Assembly: GCF_963662555.1 (NCBI RefSeq)
Contig: NZ_OY759719.1
Coordinates: 1,322,985-1,386,984, forward strand
Reading direction: 5' to 3'
DNA: 64,000 nt
DNA from: Thiomicrorhabdus sp.
Lineage (GTDB): Bacteria; Pseudomonadota; Gammaproteobacteria; Thiomicrospirales; Thiomicrospiraceae
The position numbers were made by a program, and so were the translations under genes. A model generated the notes under the pieces. That model saw only the letters and a program-made list of their open reading frames with translations. It did not search any database and was not told where the DNA came from. This document shows, piece after piece, positions 46,394-54,657 of this stretch; the first letter of the stretch is position 1, and each line of letters opens with the position of its first letter.

Positions 46394-46492
46394 AGTTGTT
46401 TCCTTTTCAGACCGTTCTGAAGCGAGTTCTACCAGATTGGGCCGTCCCAATCAGGGTGTTATTTTTTAGAATTTGTTATGTATTATGAGTGT

Positions 46493-47152
46493 TTATTCCC
46501 AAATCACCATTTCAACTGGGGTTGGGTTGTAGCCATTACATGGATTATTTAATTGCGGGCAGTTAGAGACTAAAACTAAAACGTCCATATGAGCTTGCAT
46601 CTCTACATAACGACCCGGAGCGGAAATACCATCATCAAAATCTAGGTGTCCATCAGGTGAAACTGGCACATTCATAAAAAAGTTAATATTGCTTGATAGG
46701 TCATCTTTGGTCATGGTTTTATCTGAATGACAACCGCATTGTTCTGTTTGCATATTTCCTAGAGCCATTAAAAACGAATCTCGGCAAGAGTGCATATGAC
46801 GTTTTTCAATAGCGTAACGAACTGTGTTGCTCTCTGCAGAACAGGCACCACCAATGGTATCATGACGACCACAAGTGTCATCTACAATGGTTAACATTGG
46901 ATTACACAAGTTAGATTGCAACACACTGTTAGTGGTTAAATAAATATTGCCTTGTTCACGAATGGTATCGGTTGCTGAATAGCGTTCCGCGTGATCTTTG
47001 GCATTATAAAAAAGGGTATCAACCGCTTGGTTACCTTCAAGGTCAACAATTCTAAAATATTGGCCGGCTTTTACTTCGTGCATCCATGGATCACCAGCCG
47101 CTACCACTTCACGATAGACCACTCGGTTTTCATCAAAAGTTGGTTTAGTCAT
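46493..47152 (-). CDS. DUF1989 protein, urea-carboxylase-associated (carboxyguanidine deiminase subunit)
   Basis: 219 residues from the ATG at 47152, with GGAG 9 nt ahead; its start overlaps the previous stop by 8 nt (ATGACTAA), so translation is coupled. DUF1989 block: [60 protein letters not shown] and [17 protein letters not shown]. In guanidine-degrading bacteria a pair of these proteins forms carboxyguanidine deiminase. The Cys and His residues around [10 protein letters not shown] probably bind metal. It is paired with the next gene upstream. Confidence 0.88.
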   Translation of the reverse strand: MTKPTFDENRVVYREVVAAGDPWMHEVKAGQYFRIVDLEGNQAVDTLFYNAKDHAERYSATDTIREQGNIYLTTNSVLQSNLCNPMLTIVDDTCGRHDTIGGACSAESNTVRYAIEKRHMHSCRDSFLMALGNMQTEQCGCHSDKTMTKDDLSSNINFFMNVPVSPDGHLDFDDGISAPGRYVEMQAHMDVLVLVSNCPQLNNPCNGYNPTPVEMVIWE

Positions 47153-47909
47153 TTGGGTTCTCTCCATAATAAACTTTGGTGTTGTAGTAGGCACGTTGGT
47201 TCTCTGCTCGATGTAAGCGACAAGCATCATCTTCTTTAACCGGAAGGGCTTTAAACACAGTTAATTGAATCGGTTGTGGATTGTATTCAGGATTAGTGTC
47301 CATAGGGTGTTGTGCAGTAGATAAACTTACGATACAGTCCATTTCAAAACGTAGGTCAACATAATCGCCCGCTTTAGAGTTGTTAGCAATAAAGGTCATC
47401 GAGCCATTGTCTTCTACTCGTACTTTGCTAAACCAGTTAATATTTGGCATAACATCGCTGGCATTTAAGCCCCATTTACCGAGTTCATTGATTAAGCTGT
47501 CATAACCGTTTTTAAAATAGCCGTTATGTGCTTCTTGATAAGGTTTATCGCCATATTTTTTATGTACCATTGCAGCGTTAGATAGGCCGCCAATAGTGTC
47601 GTGCCAACCACAAGAGTCTGCAATGATTGAGCACATGACTCTGCCCATATCACTAAAACACATATTAGGTGTCGTCAAAAATGCGGTTTTTTGGGCCTTA
47701 AGAGTGTCAGGCATGTTATAGCGTTCGTTTTTTACTTCTATGTTATTAATTAGCATGGCAACGTTAGCATTGCCTTCAATATCGGTTAAACGTAAAACCG
47801 TACCGCGACGAATTACACCAGACCAGTGTGCACCACCTGGTAGGTTTTCTTGCCAGATAAAGCCGTTGTATTCAGGCTTAAATTCGCTGGCTTGGCTTGT
47901 GTCAGTCAT
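47145..47909 (-). CDS. DUF1989 protein, urea-carboxylase-associated (second deiminase subunit)
   Basis: 254 residues. The same DUF1989 pattern as the neighbouring gene: [47 protein letters not shown] and [22 protein letters not shown]. Two homologous but different subunits in tandem are the usual arrangement beside guanidine carboxylase. Its start overlaps the stop of the NikR-like gene by 4 nt. Confidence 0.88.
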   Translation of the reverse strand: MTDTSQASEFKPEYNGFIWQENLPGGAHWSGVIRRGTVLRLTDIEGNANVAMLINNIEVKNERYNMPDTLKAQKTAFLTTPNMCFSDMGRVMCSIIADSCGWHDTIGGLSNAAMVHKKYGDKPYQEAHNGYFKNGYDSLINELGKWGLNASDVMPNINWFSKVRVEDNGSMTFIANNSKAGDYVDLRFEMDCIVSLSTAQHPMDTNPEYNPQPIQLTVFKALPVKEDDACRLHRAENQRAYYNTKVYYGENPND

Positions 47910-48370
47910 TTGACTTCTCCTGTACTTTTGTCAGTGCTATAAATGGGTGGTAGGGCAGATTGGGTTAGGTAAAGGTTGGCATTTTTTACACCGCGATTTG
48001 CCATCATTTCATCACTGATTTTTTTTAAATCTTGAGCCGCACCTTGCATTAGGTTGACCTCTAAAGTGTGTTGATCCATTAACTGTATTTGTGTGCTGGA
48101 GATAATCTCAGCCACATACTGGTGTTTAAGGTGGTTTAGCTTTTGTTGCAGGCCTGGTACCGAATGGTCGTACACCATAGTAAAGGTGCCTGCCATAATT
48201 TCATTGGTATAGTTTTGGCTAAAAGACGCTGCTTCTTTACGAATAATGTCTGCCAATAAAGCAGAGCGATTATTAAAACCACGAGCCTTCATAAGGTTGT
48301 CTAAGTCTTTAATAACGCTTTCAGGCAAAGAGGCGCTGGTTCTAATTAATTTGTTGGTATGTTGAGTCAT
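47906..48370 (-). CDS. NikR-like ribbon-helix-helix regulator lacking most nickel ligands
   Basis: 154 residues. An N-terminal ribbon-helix-helix (about 8-50: RTSASLPESVIKDLDNLMKA, NRSALLADIIRKEA) and a C-terminal ACT-like domain as in NikR (GTFTMVYDHS, GVKNANLYLT). Relative to E. coli NikR (H76, H87, H89, C95), the aligned positions are H83, Q94, Q96 and T102. Three of four nickel ligands are therefore missing, and it probably senses another ligand or no metal. Placed inside the operon, it likely controls the degradation or uptake genes. A CAGGCCTG site lies in its coding sequence. Confidence 0.88.
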   Translation of the reverse strand: MTQHTNKLIRTSASLPESVIKDLDNLMKARGFNNRSALLADIIRKEAASFSQNYTNEIMAGTFTMVYDHSVPGLQQKLNHLKHQYVAEIISSTQIQLMDQHTLEVNLMQGAAQDLKKISDEMMANRGVKNANLYLTQSALPPIYSTDKSTGEVK

Positions 48371-48371
48371 A

Positions 48372-49283
48372 TTAAAAAATATCCGGTACTTCTGAGTTAA
48401 CTGAAACCATGCGAACCATACTGAGTTTTTCTTCCATGCTCTCTTCTTCTTGAGGTGGGTGCACTAATTTTTCTAAATATTCTTTGGTGGCTAAAAACTC
48501 AGGGCTCAGCAGCGTGTCTTCTTTTCTTGGGCGAGGCAGTGGAACACTTAAAGTTTCAGATACTCGTCCAGGGTTGGCTTCAAGAATTAAAATTCGGTCA
48601 GCTAAATAAATTGCCTCATCTAAATCGTGAGTGATAAAGAAAACCGTAATATCAATGTTTTGCCAAATCTCTAAAAGGTAACGCTGCATTTTCAAACGAT
48701 TTTGTGGATCTAGAGCCGCAAAAGGTTCATCCATTAATAAAATTTTAGGTTGATTTGCTAAAGCTCTAATAATCGCCACACGCTGTTTCATACCACCAGA
48801 AAGTTGGTGTGGATAAGCGTTGGTGAATTTTTCTAGGCCAACTAAATCAATCCATTGAAAAGCTTCGGCCTCAGCTTGGTTTTTAGACATGCCGCCTTCT
48901 GTTAAACCAAACATGACATTTTGTTTGACGGTCATCCACGGGAATAAAGAGTAACTTTGAAATACCATTCCTCTGTCAGGACCTGGACCATCAACCAATT
49001 CATCATCAATATGAATTGCTCCCACTTCATGTGTTTCTAACCCGGCAATTAATCGAGCAAGCGTTGATTTTCCACACCCAGAAGGACCAACGACACAAAC
49101 AAACTCGCGTTTGTAAGCGGTAAAATCAATTGAGTTAAGCACATTGATTTTTTTGCCTTTGTGCTCAAAGGTTTTGTGTAAATCTGTAATAGTTAAAGCC
49201 GTTGGGCGTTTTTTAATACGCTCGTTTCTTGCTTTAATTTCGGGGGTATACCAATTGGCTAAAGGATGAATATTTTTTAACAT
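48372..49283 (-). CDS. ABC transporter ATP-binding protein (urea/guanidine uptake)
   Basis: 303 residues, TauB/SsuB-like ATPase: Walker A GPSGCGKSTLARL, Q-loop MVFQSYSLFPWMTVKQN, signature LSGGMKQRVAIIRAL, Walker B ILLMDEPFAALDP, H-loop FFITHDLDEA. It pairs with the permease gene 9 nt upstream. The solute-binding protein is encoded at 30.7 kb. A C-terminal extension of 60 residues (about 240-303) is unusual in length but common in this subfamily. Confidence 0.93.
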   Translation of the reverse strand: MLKNIHPLANWYTPEIKARNERIKKRPTALTITDLHKTFEHKGKKINVLNSIDFTAYKREFVCVVGPSGCGKSTLARLIAGLETHEVGAIHIDDELVDGPGPDRGMVFQSYSLFPWMTVKQNVMFGLTEGGMSKNQAEAEAFQWIDLVGLEKFTNAYPHQLSGGMKQRVAIIRALANQPKILLMDEPFAALDPQNRLKMQRYLLEIWQNIDITVFFITHDLDEAIYLADRILILEANPGRVSETLSVPLPRPRKEDTLLSPEFLATKEYLEKLVHPPQEEESMEEKLSMVRMVSVNSEVPDIF

Positions 49284-49292
49284 TTCAAGCTC

Positions 49293-50279
49293 CTATTTAT
49301 CTGTATGCCAAGGGAATAAACGCTTGCCAAGTTGGGCAAGAACCATATCCGTGATAAGACCAAGTAAGCCTAAAATTAGAATGGCCGCAAACACGTTATC
49401 AAAGTTTTTGTATCGTGCTTGTTGAGTAATAAACCAAGTGATCCCTGAGCTTGTTCCAATCAACTCTGCCACAATTAGGTAGGTCCATGCCCAGCCTAAT
49501 AGAATGCGCATATCTCGGTAAAGATCAGGCAAAATGCCAGGTAAAACTACTCGGCGAATCATGCTAAAGCCTTTGCAACCTAAGGTTAATGAAGCTTCAA
49601 TTAATGCCATATTAAGTTTGCGAGTGGTGGTTGCCACAATCAATACCATTTGAAAAAAGGTACCGATAAAAATAATGGCAATTTTGGGTGCGTCATAAAT
49701 ACCTAAAATGGCAACGGCTAAAGCACCAAATGCGGGAGCAGGTAAATATCTAAAGAATTCGGTAAAGGGCTCAATAAGGTGTGAGGCAGCATTGTACGTG
49801 CCTGCAAAAATCCCAAGCGGCACACCAAATAACATGGCCCAAAAGAAGCCCCAAGAAATGACTTGAATTGAGTGCCATAGGCTTTCATGTAACCAAGGTT
49901 CGCCATTTCGTCTTGGTGGTGTGGTAAAGGCAGTGTATAAAGCGGTTGCTACTTCATGAGGTGCAGGCAAATATACAGGGTTAGCTGGTGTGCCCTGTGG
50001 AAGGGAAGCCATATCAATTTGTGGATTTTGTTCAATCTTTTTTTCAATCTCTTTTTGAAAGACGTCTTTGTCTATTAAGGTACCTTCGCGAAAATAACTT
50101 ACCCCACCTGGCTGGGTTATTTCTACCTGTGGATGCCAAATAAAAGGCACATAACTGACTAAACACCACAAGAGAATGGGGATAGCAAAACTGGCAAAAG
50201 TTAATAGTCTTGCCGATTTTTTATCTACGGGGGTTCTTGGTGTTGTCCAACTTTTTAACATTTTCATAGGCAAATTCAT
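49293..50279 (-). CDS. ABC transporter permease (urea/guanidine uptake)
   Basis: 328 residues. An N-terminal membrane segment (about 22-45) is followed by a roughly 80-residue loop and five or six C-terminal helices (about 120-315). The EAA-like loop is visible as MALIEASLTLGCKGFSMIRRVVLPGILP. First gene of the operon. An alternative ATG 12 nt downstream of 50279 is possible because no clear ribosome-binding site is visible. Confidence 0.9.
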   Translation of the reverse strand: MNLPMKMLKSWTTPRTPVDKKSARLLTFASFAIPILLWCLVSYVPFIWHPQVEITQPGGVSYFREGTLIDKDVFQKEIEKKIEQNPQIDMASLPQGTPANPVYLPAPHEVATALYTAFTTPPRRNGEPWLHESLWHSIQVISWGFFWAMLFGVPLGIFAGTYNAASHLIEPFTEFFRYLPAPAFGALAVAILGIYDAPKIAIIFIGTFFQMVLIVATTTRKLNMALIEASLTLGCKGFSMIRRVVLPGILPDLYRDMRILLGWAWTYLIVAELIGTSSGITWFITQQARYKNFDNVFAAILILGLLGLITDMVLAQLGKRLFPWHTDK

Positions 50280-50331
50280 CTTTTAAAGTGGCGGTTTTAA
50301 TTTGGTATTACTTTTTTATAAAAATGTAATA

Positions 50332-50347
50332 AGCATGAGCTATGCCA
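50332..50347 (-). promoter_or_regulatory. Sigma-54 promoter candidate for the transporter-degradation operon
   Basis: On the minus strand TGGCATAGCTCATGCT, with GG and GC exactly 12 nt apart and nine of twelve key consensus bases. Start near 50320, 40 nt before the permease ATG. Confidence 0.6.
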
Positions 50348-50419
50348 TATAGGTAATGGCCTTTAAATGGTGGAGGTTGTGGCTTTATGGTATGAGTTTT
50401 TGATATTTTTTATACCAAT

Positions 50420-50439
50420 TTGGTTCATGGTTGAACCAA
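50420..50439. promoter_or_regulatory. Inverted repeat upstream of the sigma-54 promoter
   Basis: TTGGTTC-ATGGTT-GAACCAA, a perfect 7-6-7 inverted repeat about 75 nt upstream of the -24 box, at enhancer distance. It is not the classical NtrC site. It could also act in the 3' region of birA. Confidence 0.5.
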
Positions 50440-50472
50440 AATAATGCGTAGGGTTTTGGTATTTATTGAGTT

Positions 50473-51210
50473 TTAAGATTGTTTACGAATTGAGGTTTGC
50501 CCTGAGGTTAGGCTTTGTATTTTTTGATTGAGTTTAATCAAAGCTTCACCTTGTGGAGTAATGCCCTGATAAAATCCTGCTTGTGCTGAATGTATGTCTT
50601 CAGCAGTAATCAACTGAATCGCTTGATTAATAGAAAACAGGTCATGAGTTTTCCAATAGTCTAAAAGCTCAACAATTGAGAACTTTACCAGGCCTGGTAA
50701 ATTAATTTTTTCAAAAAAAGACTCAATTAACTCTTCTGTTTTAAAGTCACTCACGCTACTGGCGGAATCTATTAAATTAGTGTGATTACGGTTAATACCC
50801 ACACCAATAATTAAGCATCGGTACTCTTTTTTAATGACTTGCTCAATTAAGATGCCAGCGACTTTACCCTGTTGGTTGTATATGTCATTTGGCCATTTTA
50901 GAAACAAAGTATCCCCAGTAAGTTCAATGAGGCATTGATGAATAAGGCGAGCAATATGTAAACTTACCAGGCCTGTCATTTTATCTTGTGAGTTAAGCGG
51001 ATAAGCGATTGAAAAAATCGCCGACTCTTGATTGGTTTGCCAACTACGTTTTTGCTGACCATAACCTGCCGTTTGTTTTTGGGTAATACAGACTATTGGA
51101 TCTAGGCTCTGTTGCTCCGAAACATAATCTTTTAAAAACTGATTTGTTGAGCCAACGGTGTCTAGTTGAATAGTGGTGTAGTTAGAGGGCAAAGTTAATC
51201 CTTTAGTCAT
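50473..51210 (-). CDS. birA: Biotin--protein ligase (BirA ligase domain)
   Basis: 245 residues; catalytic BirA without the N-terminal helix-turn-helix, so it cannot act as the biotin repressor. Motifs: VGSTNQFLKD, AGYGQQKRSW (the biotin-AMP loop), LKWPNDIY, KVAGILIE, and GVGINRNHTN. It attaches biotin to carrier lysines, probably also that of the carboxylase in the operon downstream on the same strand. It carries two palindrome copies, one exact (50687-50698). Confidence 0.93.
   Translation of the reverse strand: MTKGLTLPSNYTTIQLDTVGSTNQFLKDYVSEQQSLDPIVCITQKQTAGYGQQKRSWQTNQESAIFSIAYPLNSQDKMTGLVSLHIARLIHQCLIELTGDTLFLKWPNDIYNQQGKVAGILIEQVIKKEYRCLIIGVGINRNHTNLIDSASSVSDFKTEELIESFFEKINLPGLVKFSIVELLDYWKTHDLFSINQAIQLITAEDIHSAQAGFYQGITPQGEALIKLNQKIQSLTSGQTSIRKQS
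50687..50698. repeat. Exact ACCAGGCCTGGT inside birA
   Basis: Reads as L-P-G-L-V in the gene. A one-sided copy (ACCAGGCCTGTC) lies at 50966. Confidence 0.85.
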
Positions 51211-51510
51211 GCTGATTGAAGTTTTTAATAAGACAATTGTAATAAATCTACTGTTTTTATGCTCTTTTAAAAGAGGAGTTTATTTTTAGAGAAAATTTAT
51301 GAGAGCTTTGCATGAGTCATGAACTAAAGAAAAATGTGAATAAATTTTTACTGGTTGAGGCCTGAAACGCAGTTAATAGCTAGCTATTGACAAGTTTTAG
51401 AACGAAAAGCAGTGAGATTTTAGCCATATTTACTCGTTTATGCTCTCGTGCAAAGCTCTCTTTATGTTTAGAATGGGATTACGGCGTCTTAAAAAGCAAA
51501 GAGGTTTTTT
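51211..51510. other. 300-nt gap between birA and the glutamate dehydrogenase gene
   Basis: AT-rich intergenic DNA. I see no gene, only a weak TGAGGCCTGA (about 51357) and the promoter space for the divergent genes. Confidence 0.5.
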
Positions 51511-52785
51511 ATGTTTGAATTAGCAAAACAGCGATTAGAATCGGTTTTTAAATACATCGAAGTTGATGAAGAAGTCATGGATCGACTTTCGGTAGCAAAA
51601 CGTTCGATTATGGCCAGTATTCCGGTAAGAATGGACGATGGTTCTTTAAAAATCTTTACGGGTTACCGTGTGCAATACGATGATACTCGTGGACCAACAA
51701 AGGGTGGTATTCGTTATCATCCGCGGGTTAACTTAGATGAAGTAACCTCTTTAAGTTTTTGGATGACGGTTAAATGTGCTGTTGCAGGGTTGCCTTTTGG
51801 CGGAGCTAAAGGCGGTGTAATGGTAAATCCTAAAGAGCTATCTAAATTAGAGCTTGAACGATTGTCGCGTGGTTATATTCGAGCATTTGCTGATGTTTTG
51901 GGTGAGTCTAGAGATATACCTGCACCCGACGTCTATACCAACAGCACCATTATGGGTTGGATGGCCGACGAATTCAGTATTATTTCTCGACGACAAGTAC
52001 CCGCCATGATTACGGGTAAACCGATTCATTTGGGCGGTTCACAAGGCCGAGATTCTGCCACTGGGCAAGGTGCTTTACACGCATTAAATGAGTATGCTCG
52101 GCGTAAAGGCTGTAAACCAGAAGAGACCTCTGTAGCCGTTCAAGGCTTTGGAAACGTGGGTTTTCACTTTGCCCGATTAGCTAAGGCAACGGGTTATAGA
52201 GTGGTTGCGGTATCCGATTCGCAAGGTGGGATTTACAGTACTTCTGGGCTTAATATAGAAGATGTTTATCGTTTTAAGCAATCAGATAACAAACTGGCTT
52301 CTGTTTATTGCGATGGTTCAGTGTGTAATATGCTGGACTATAAAGAAATTACCAATGAAGAGTTACTTGAACTGGATGTGGATGTATTGGTGTTAGGTGC
52401 ATTAGAAAACCAAATCACTCAATTAAACGCCCATAATATTAAAGTTAAAACGGTGTTGGAAATCGCCAATGGCCCAGTTACACCGCAAGCGGACGAAATT
52501 TTAGCTAAAAATGGTGTAACGGTTATTCCTGATGTTCTAGCCAATTCTGGTGGGGTTATTGTGAGTTATTTTGAGTGGGTTCAAAACCGCTCAGGTCTTT
52601 ATTGGGAAATTGAAGAAGTGGCTGAAAAACTCAAAAAAATCATGCGTAAAGAATCCAATATTATTTATGATTTGGCCTTAAGTCATAATTGCACTTTAAG
52701 AACGGCGGCTTATATTCATGGTATTGCTCGTTTGGCGGGGGCGATTGATGAACGAGGTAATCAGAAATACTTTAATAAAAATTAA
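51511..52785 (+). CDS. Glu/Leu/Phe/Val family dehydrogenase, glutamate dehydrogenase
   Basis: 424 residues. PVRMDDGSLKIFTGYRVQYD and the catalytic GLPFGGAKGGV (Lys), PAPDVYTNSTIMGWMADE and the dinucleotide site VAVQGFGNVG define a hexameric glutamate dehydrogenase. It links 2-oxoglutarate and ammonium with glutamate. Next to the guanidine/urea operon it fits assimilation of the released ammonium, or the reverse reaction in catabolism. Coenzyme preference cannot be decided by eye. Confidence 0.93.
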   Translation: MFELAKQRLESVFKYIEVDEEVMDRLSVAKRSIMASIPVRMDDGSLKIFTGYRVQYDDTRGPTKGGIRYHPRVNLDEVTSLSFWMTVKCAVAGLPFGGAKGGVMVNPKELSKLELERLSRGYIRAFADVLGESRDIPAPDVYTNSTIMGWMADEFSIISRRQVPAMITGKPIHLGGSQGRDSATGQGALHALNEYARRKGCKPEETSVAVQGFGNVGFHFARLAKATGYRVVAVSDSQGGIYSTSGLNIEDVYRFKQSDNKLASVYCDGSVCNMLDYKEITNEELLELDVDVLVLGALENQITQLNAHNIKVKTVLEIANGPVTPQADEILAKNGVTVIPDVLANSGGVIVSYFEWVQNRSGLYWEIEEVAEKLKKIMRKESNIIYDLALSHNCTLRTAAYIHGIARLAGAIDERGNQKYFNKN

Positions 52786-52804
52786 CGCTCTGCTTGCAAA
52801 TATA

Positions 52805-54145
52805 TCACCTTGTATGATGTGGTTTTACAAATAGAATCGAGAGCATTTTCAGAACAATAGGAATGGCGGCATACAGCAGTAAAATACCGTTTTGAAAATG
52901 TTCCGGATTGGTTTTAAAAAAATCCAAAACAGGCAGAGATAAACCAACTGCAACTGCTAATGCGAGTTTGGTTAACATGCTCCAAATTCCAAAAATAAAT
53001 CCTTTTACTTCTTGTATGTCTTTTGTGCGTTTAATCTGCTGTGTGATATCTGCTTGAATAGAGGCGGGTATGGCTAAATCAATGCCTAAACTTAAACCCG
53101 TTAACACGCTAATCACTCCAAAAAACCAAATATCGCCCGGTTCAAGCCAAAAAACTAAACAAAAAAACAAGCTGGCTAGCAACATAGAAAGTTGCCAGGT
53201 TTTTTCTTTGCCTATTTTTTTCGAAATTTTAATCCACAAAGGTAATGCGAGCAGGCCTGCTAAAAAGTAAATCAGCAAAAATAGTCCCGTGTATTGCTCT
53301 AACCTTAAATAATCACTAACAAAAAATACAAATAGCGTGGCAGGTAAAGCGTTAGCGAGGTTGTTTAAAAAATAAGCAGGCATGACTGAAAAGACATTGC
53401 GATTATGTAACCAGAGTTTTTTGCTAATAGATTTAAAAGAAGCGTGACTAATAGGTTTTGTTAAATTCTGGGTGTTTATTGCAGTTTCTAAATTTGGAAT
53501 TAAGCTTGGTAACCAGTTAATTTTAAACAGTACCAGGCCTGCTAAAATCAAAGTGATGGCAGCACTAAGCATAAAGAAACGATAAAACTCTGGATGATTA
53601 GTCGGTAATCCCAAGGCAAAAGGGACGATTAATATAAACAATACACCTAATATAGACATGCCTTCTCTGGCAGAGGTGAGCTGGGTTTTATGCAGTGGTT
53701 GAATACTTATTTCTGCCACCATTGTTTGGTAGGGAACTTGAATAAATGTCCAGGCCTGGTAGGTTAAAAAACTCAATAAAAACAGATAACCAAAGCTAGG
53801 TGAGGTAACTAACGGAAAAAACAGAGCATACAGGGCAAATAGTAGTATGACCAGGCCTGTTAAAACTTGTTTGCTCCTAGAAAATTGATGATGATATCGA
53901 TCACTTAATAAACCAATAAATGGATCAGTAATAACATCAAACATACGGGCTGCTAATAGGGCAAAACCAATGACACTTAGTGATAGACCAAATTCATCGG
54001 CATAGTATTGCGGTAAATAGAGATAAACGGGTATCCCGAGCATAGCCAATGGAAATCCCATCGCCCCATAATTAAACAACAGACTTTTAGGTAAGGATTC
54101 GCTTAAATTCTGCTGCTTATCGTATTGTTTATTTAATTCAGACAT
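52805..54145 (-). CDS. MFS transporter, GPH cation symporter type
   Basis: 446 residues with about twelve membrane helices. DVITDPFIGLLSDR and the central LPLWIKISKKIGKEKTW are typical of the glycoside-pentoside-hexuronide symporter group. In several proteobacteria a gene like this accompanies the SDR/CFA/photolyase cluster found next door. Distal gene of the minus-strand unit with NTF2-like and SDR genes. Its reading frame carries four CAGGCCTG copies within about 600 nt (53251-53850). Confidence 0.9.
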   Translation of the reverse strand: MSELNKQYDKQQNLSESLPKSLLFNYGAMGFPLAMLGIPVYLYLPQYYADEFGLSLSVIGFALLAARMFDVITDPFIGLLSDRYHHQFSRSKQVLTGLVILLFALYALFFPLVTSPSFGYLFLLSFLTYQAWTFIQVPYQTMVAEISIQPLHKTQLTSAREGMSILGVLFILIVPFALGLPTNHPEFYRFFMLSAAITLILAGLVLFKINWLPSLIPNLETAINTQNLTKPISHASFKSISKKLWLHNRNVFSVMPAYFLNNLANALPATLFVFFVSDYLRLEQYTGLFLLIYFLAGLLALPLWIKISKKIGKEKTWQLSMLLASLFFCLVFWLEPGDIWFFGVISVLTGLSLGIDLAIPASIQADITQQIKRTKDIQEVKGFIFGIWSMLTKLALAVAVGLSLPVLDFFKTNPEHFQNGILLLYAAIPIVLKMLSILFVKPHHTR

Positions 54146-54174
54146 TATTCAACTCAGACATTATTCACCTTTAA

Positions 54175-54657
54175 CTACTCATTTTTGGCAGATAGCCGTT
54201 TGGCAACAAGGCGTATGAGCCAATTTAAAATCGGTACTTGGCTATACACTTGTTCAGCAGGATCCCAGTAGTCAATATGAGCTTTTACCAGGCCTGTAGA
54301 ATTAAAGGTCACTTGGCTTAAACCGTCTATTTTTTGTTGTTTTGCACTGTTTTTTAAATAGAAGGTAAATTGCCAATGTAAATAGGCCGTGTGATTCTCT
54401 AAAGCGGAGTGTTTAACTAAAAATTTTGGATCATCTAGAGTGCTAAACATATGCTTAAAAATAATAAAAGTGGCTTTCTTACCGATGACATCATTAAACG
54501 GGTCTTTAAAGTGTATTTGTTCACATAACAGCGGTAATAGCTCGGATATTAGAGTTTGTTCCGTGAGGTTTTCAAAAACCTTAATGTATCGATTAAGTGG
54601 GGTCTTGATTGATGCATCATTTATTGGGGTTTGGTCTGAGCTTAGATTATTTAACAT
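54175..54657 (-). CDS. NTF2/SnoaL-like protein
   Basis: 160 residues. A cone-shaped alpha+beta fold of the NTF2 superfamily is suggested by HFKDPFNDVIGK, HWQFTFYL and AHIDYWDPAEQVYSQVP. Genes of this kind are part of the light/sigma-E-controlled CFA cluster in other bacteria. It may bind a small lipid-like ligand. The start overlaps the end of the SDR gene by 11 nt. Confidence 0.85.
   Translation of the reverse strand: MLNNLSSDQTPINDASIKTPLNRYIKVFENLTEQTLISELLPLLCEQIHFKDPFNDVIGKKATFIIFKHMFSTLDDPKFLVKHSALENHTAYLHWQFTFYLKNSAKQQKIDGLSQVTFNSTGLVKAHIDYWDPAEQVYSQVPILNWLIRLVAKRLSAKNE

Noticed and set aside
46394..46450. N-terminal 19 residues of the carboxylase
   Set aside because: The family begins MFNKVLIANRG, and a good AAGGA precedes that ATG.
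47153..47230. N-terminal 26 residues of the DUF1989 gene at 46493
   Set aside because: They overlap deep into the previous gene; the ATG at 47152 has GGAG and matches the family.
50280..50472. Guanidine riboswitch before the operon
   Set aside because: I looked for the conserved guanidine-I type blocks here and before 30670 and saw none; a covariance search would be decisive.
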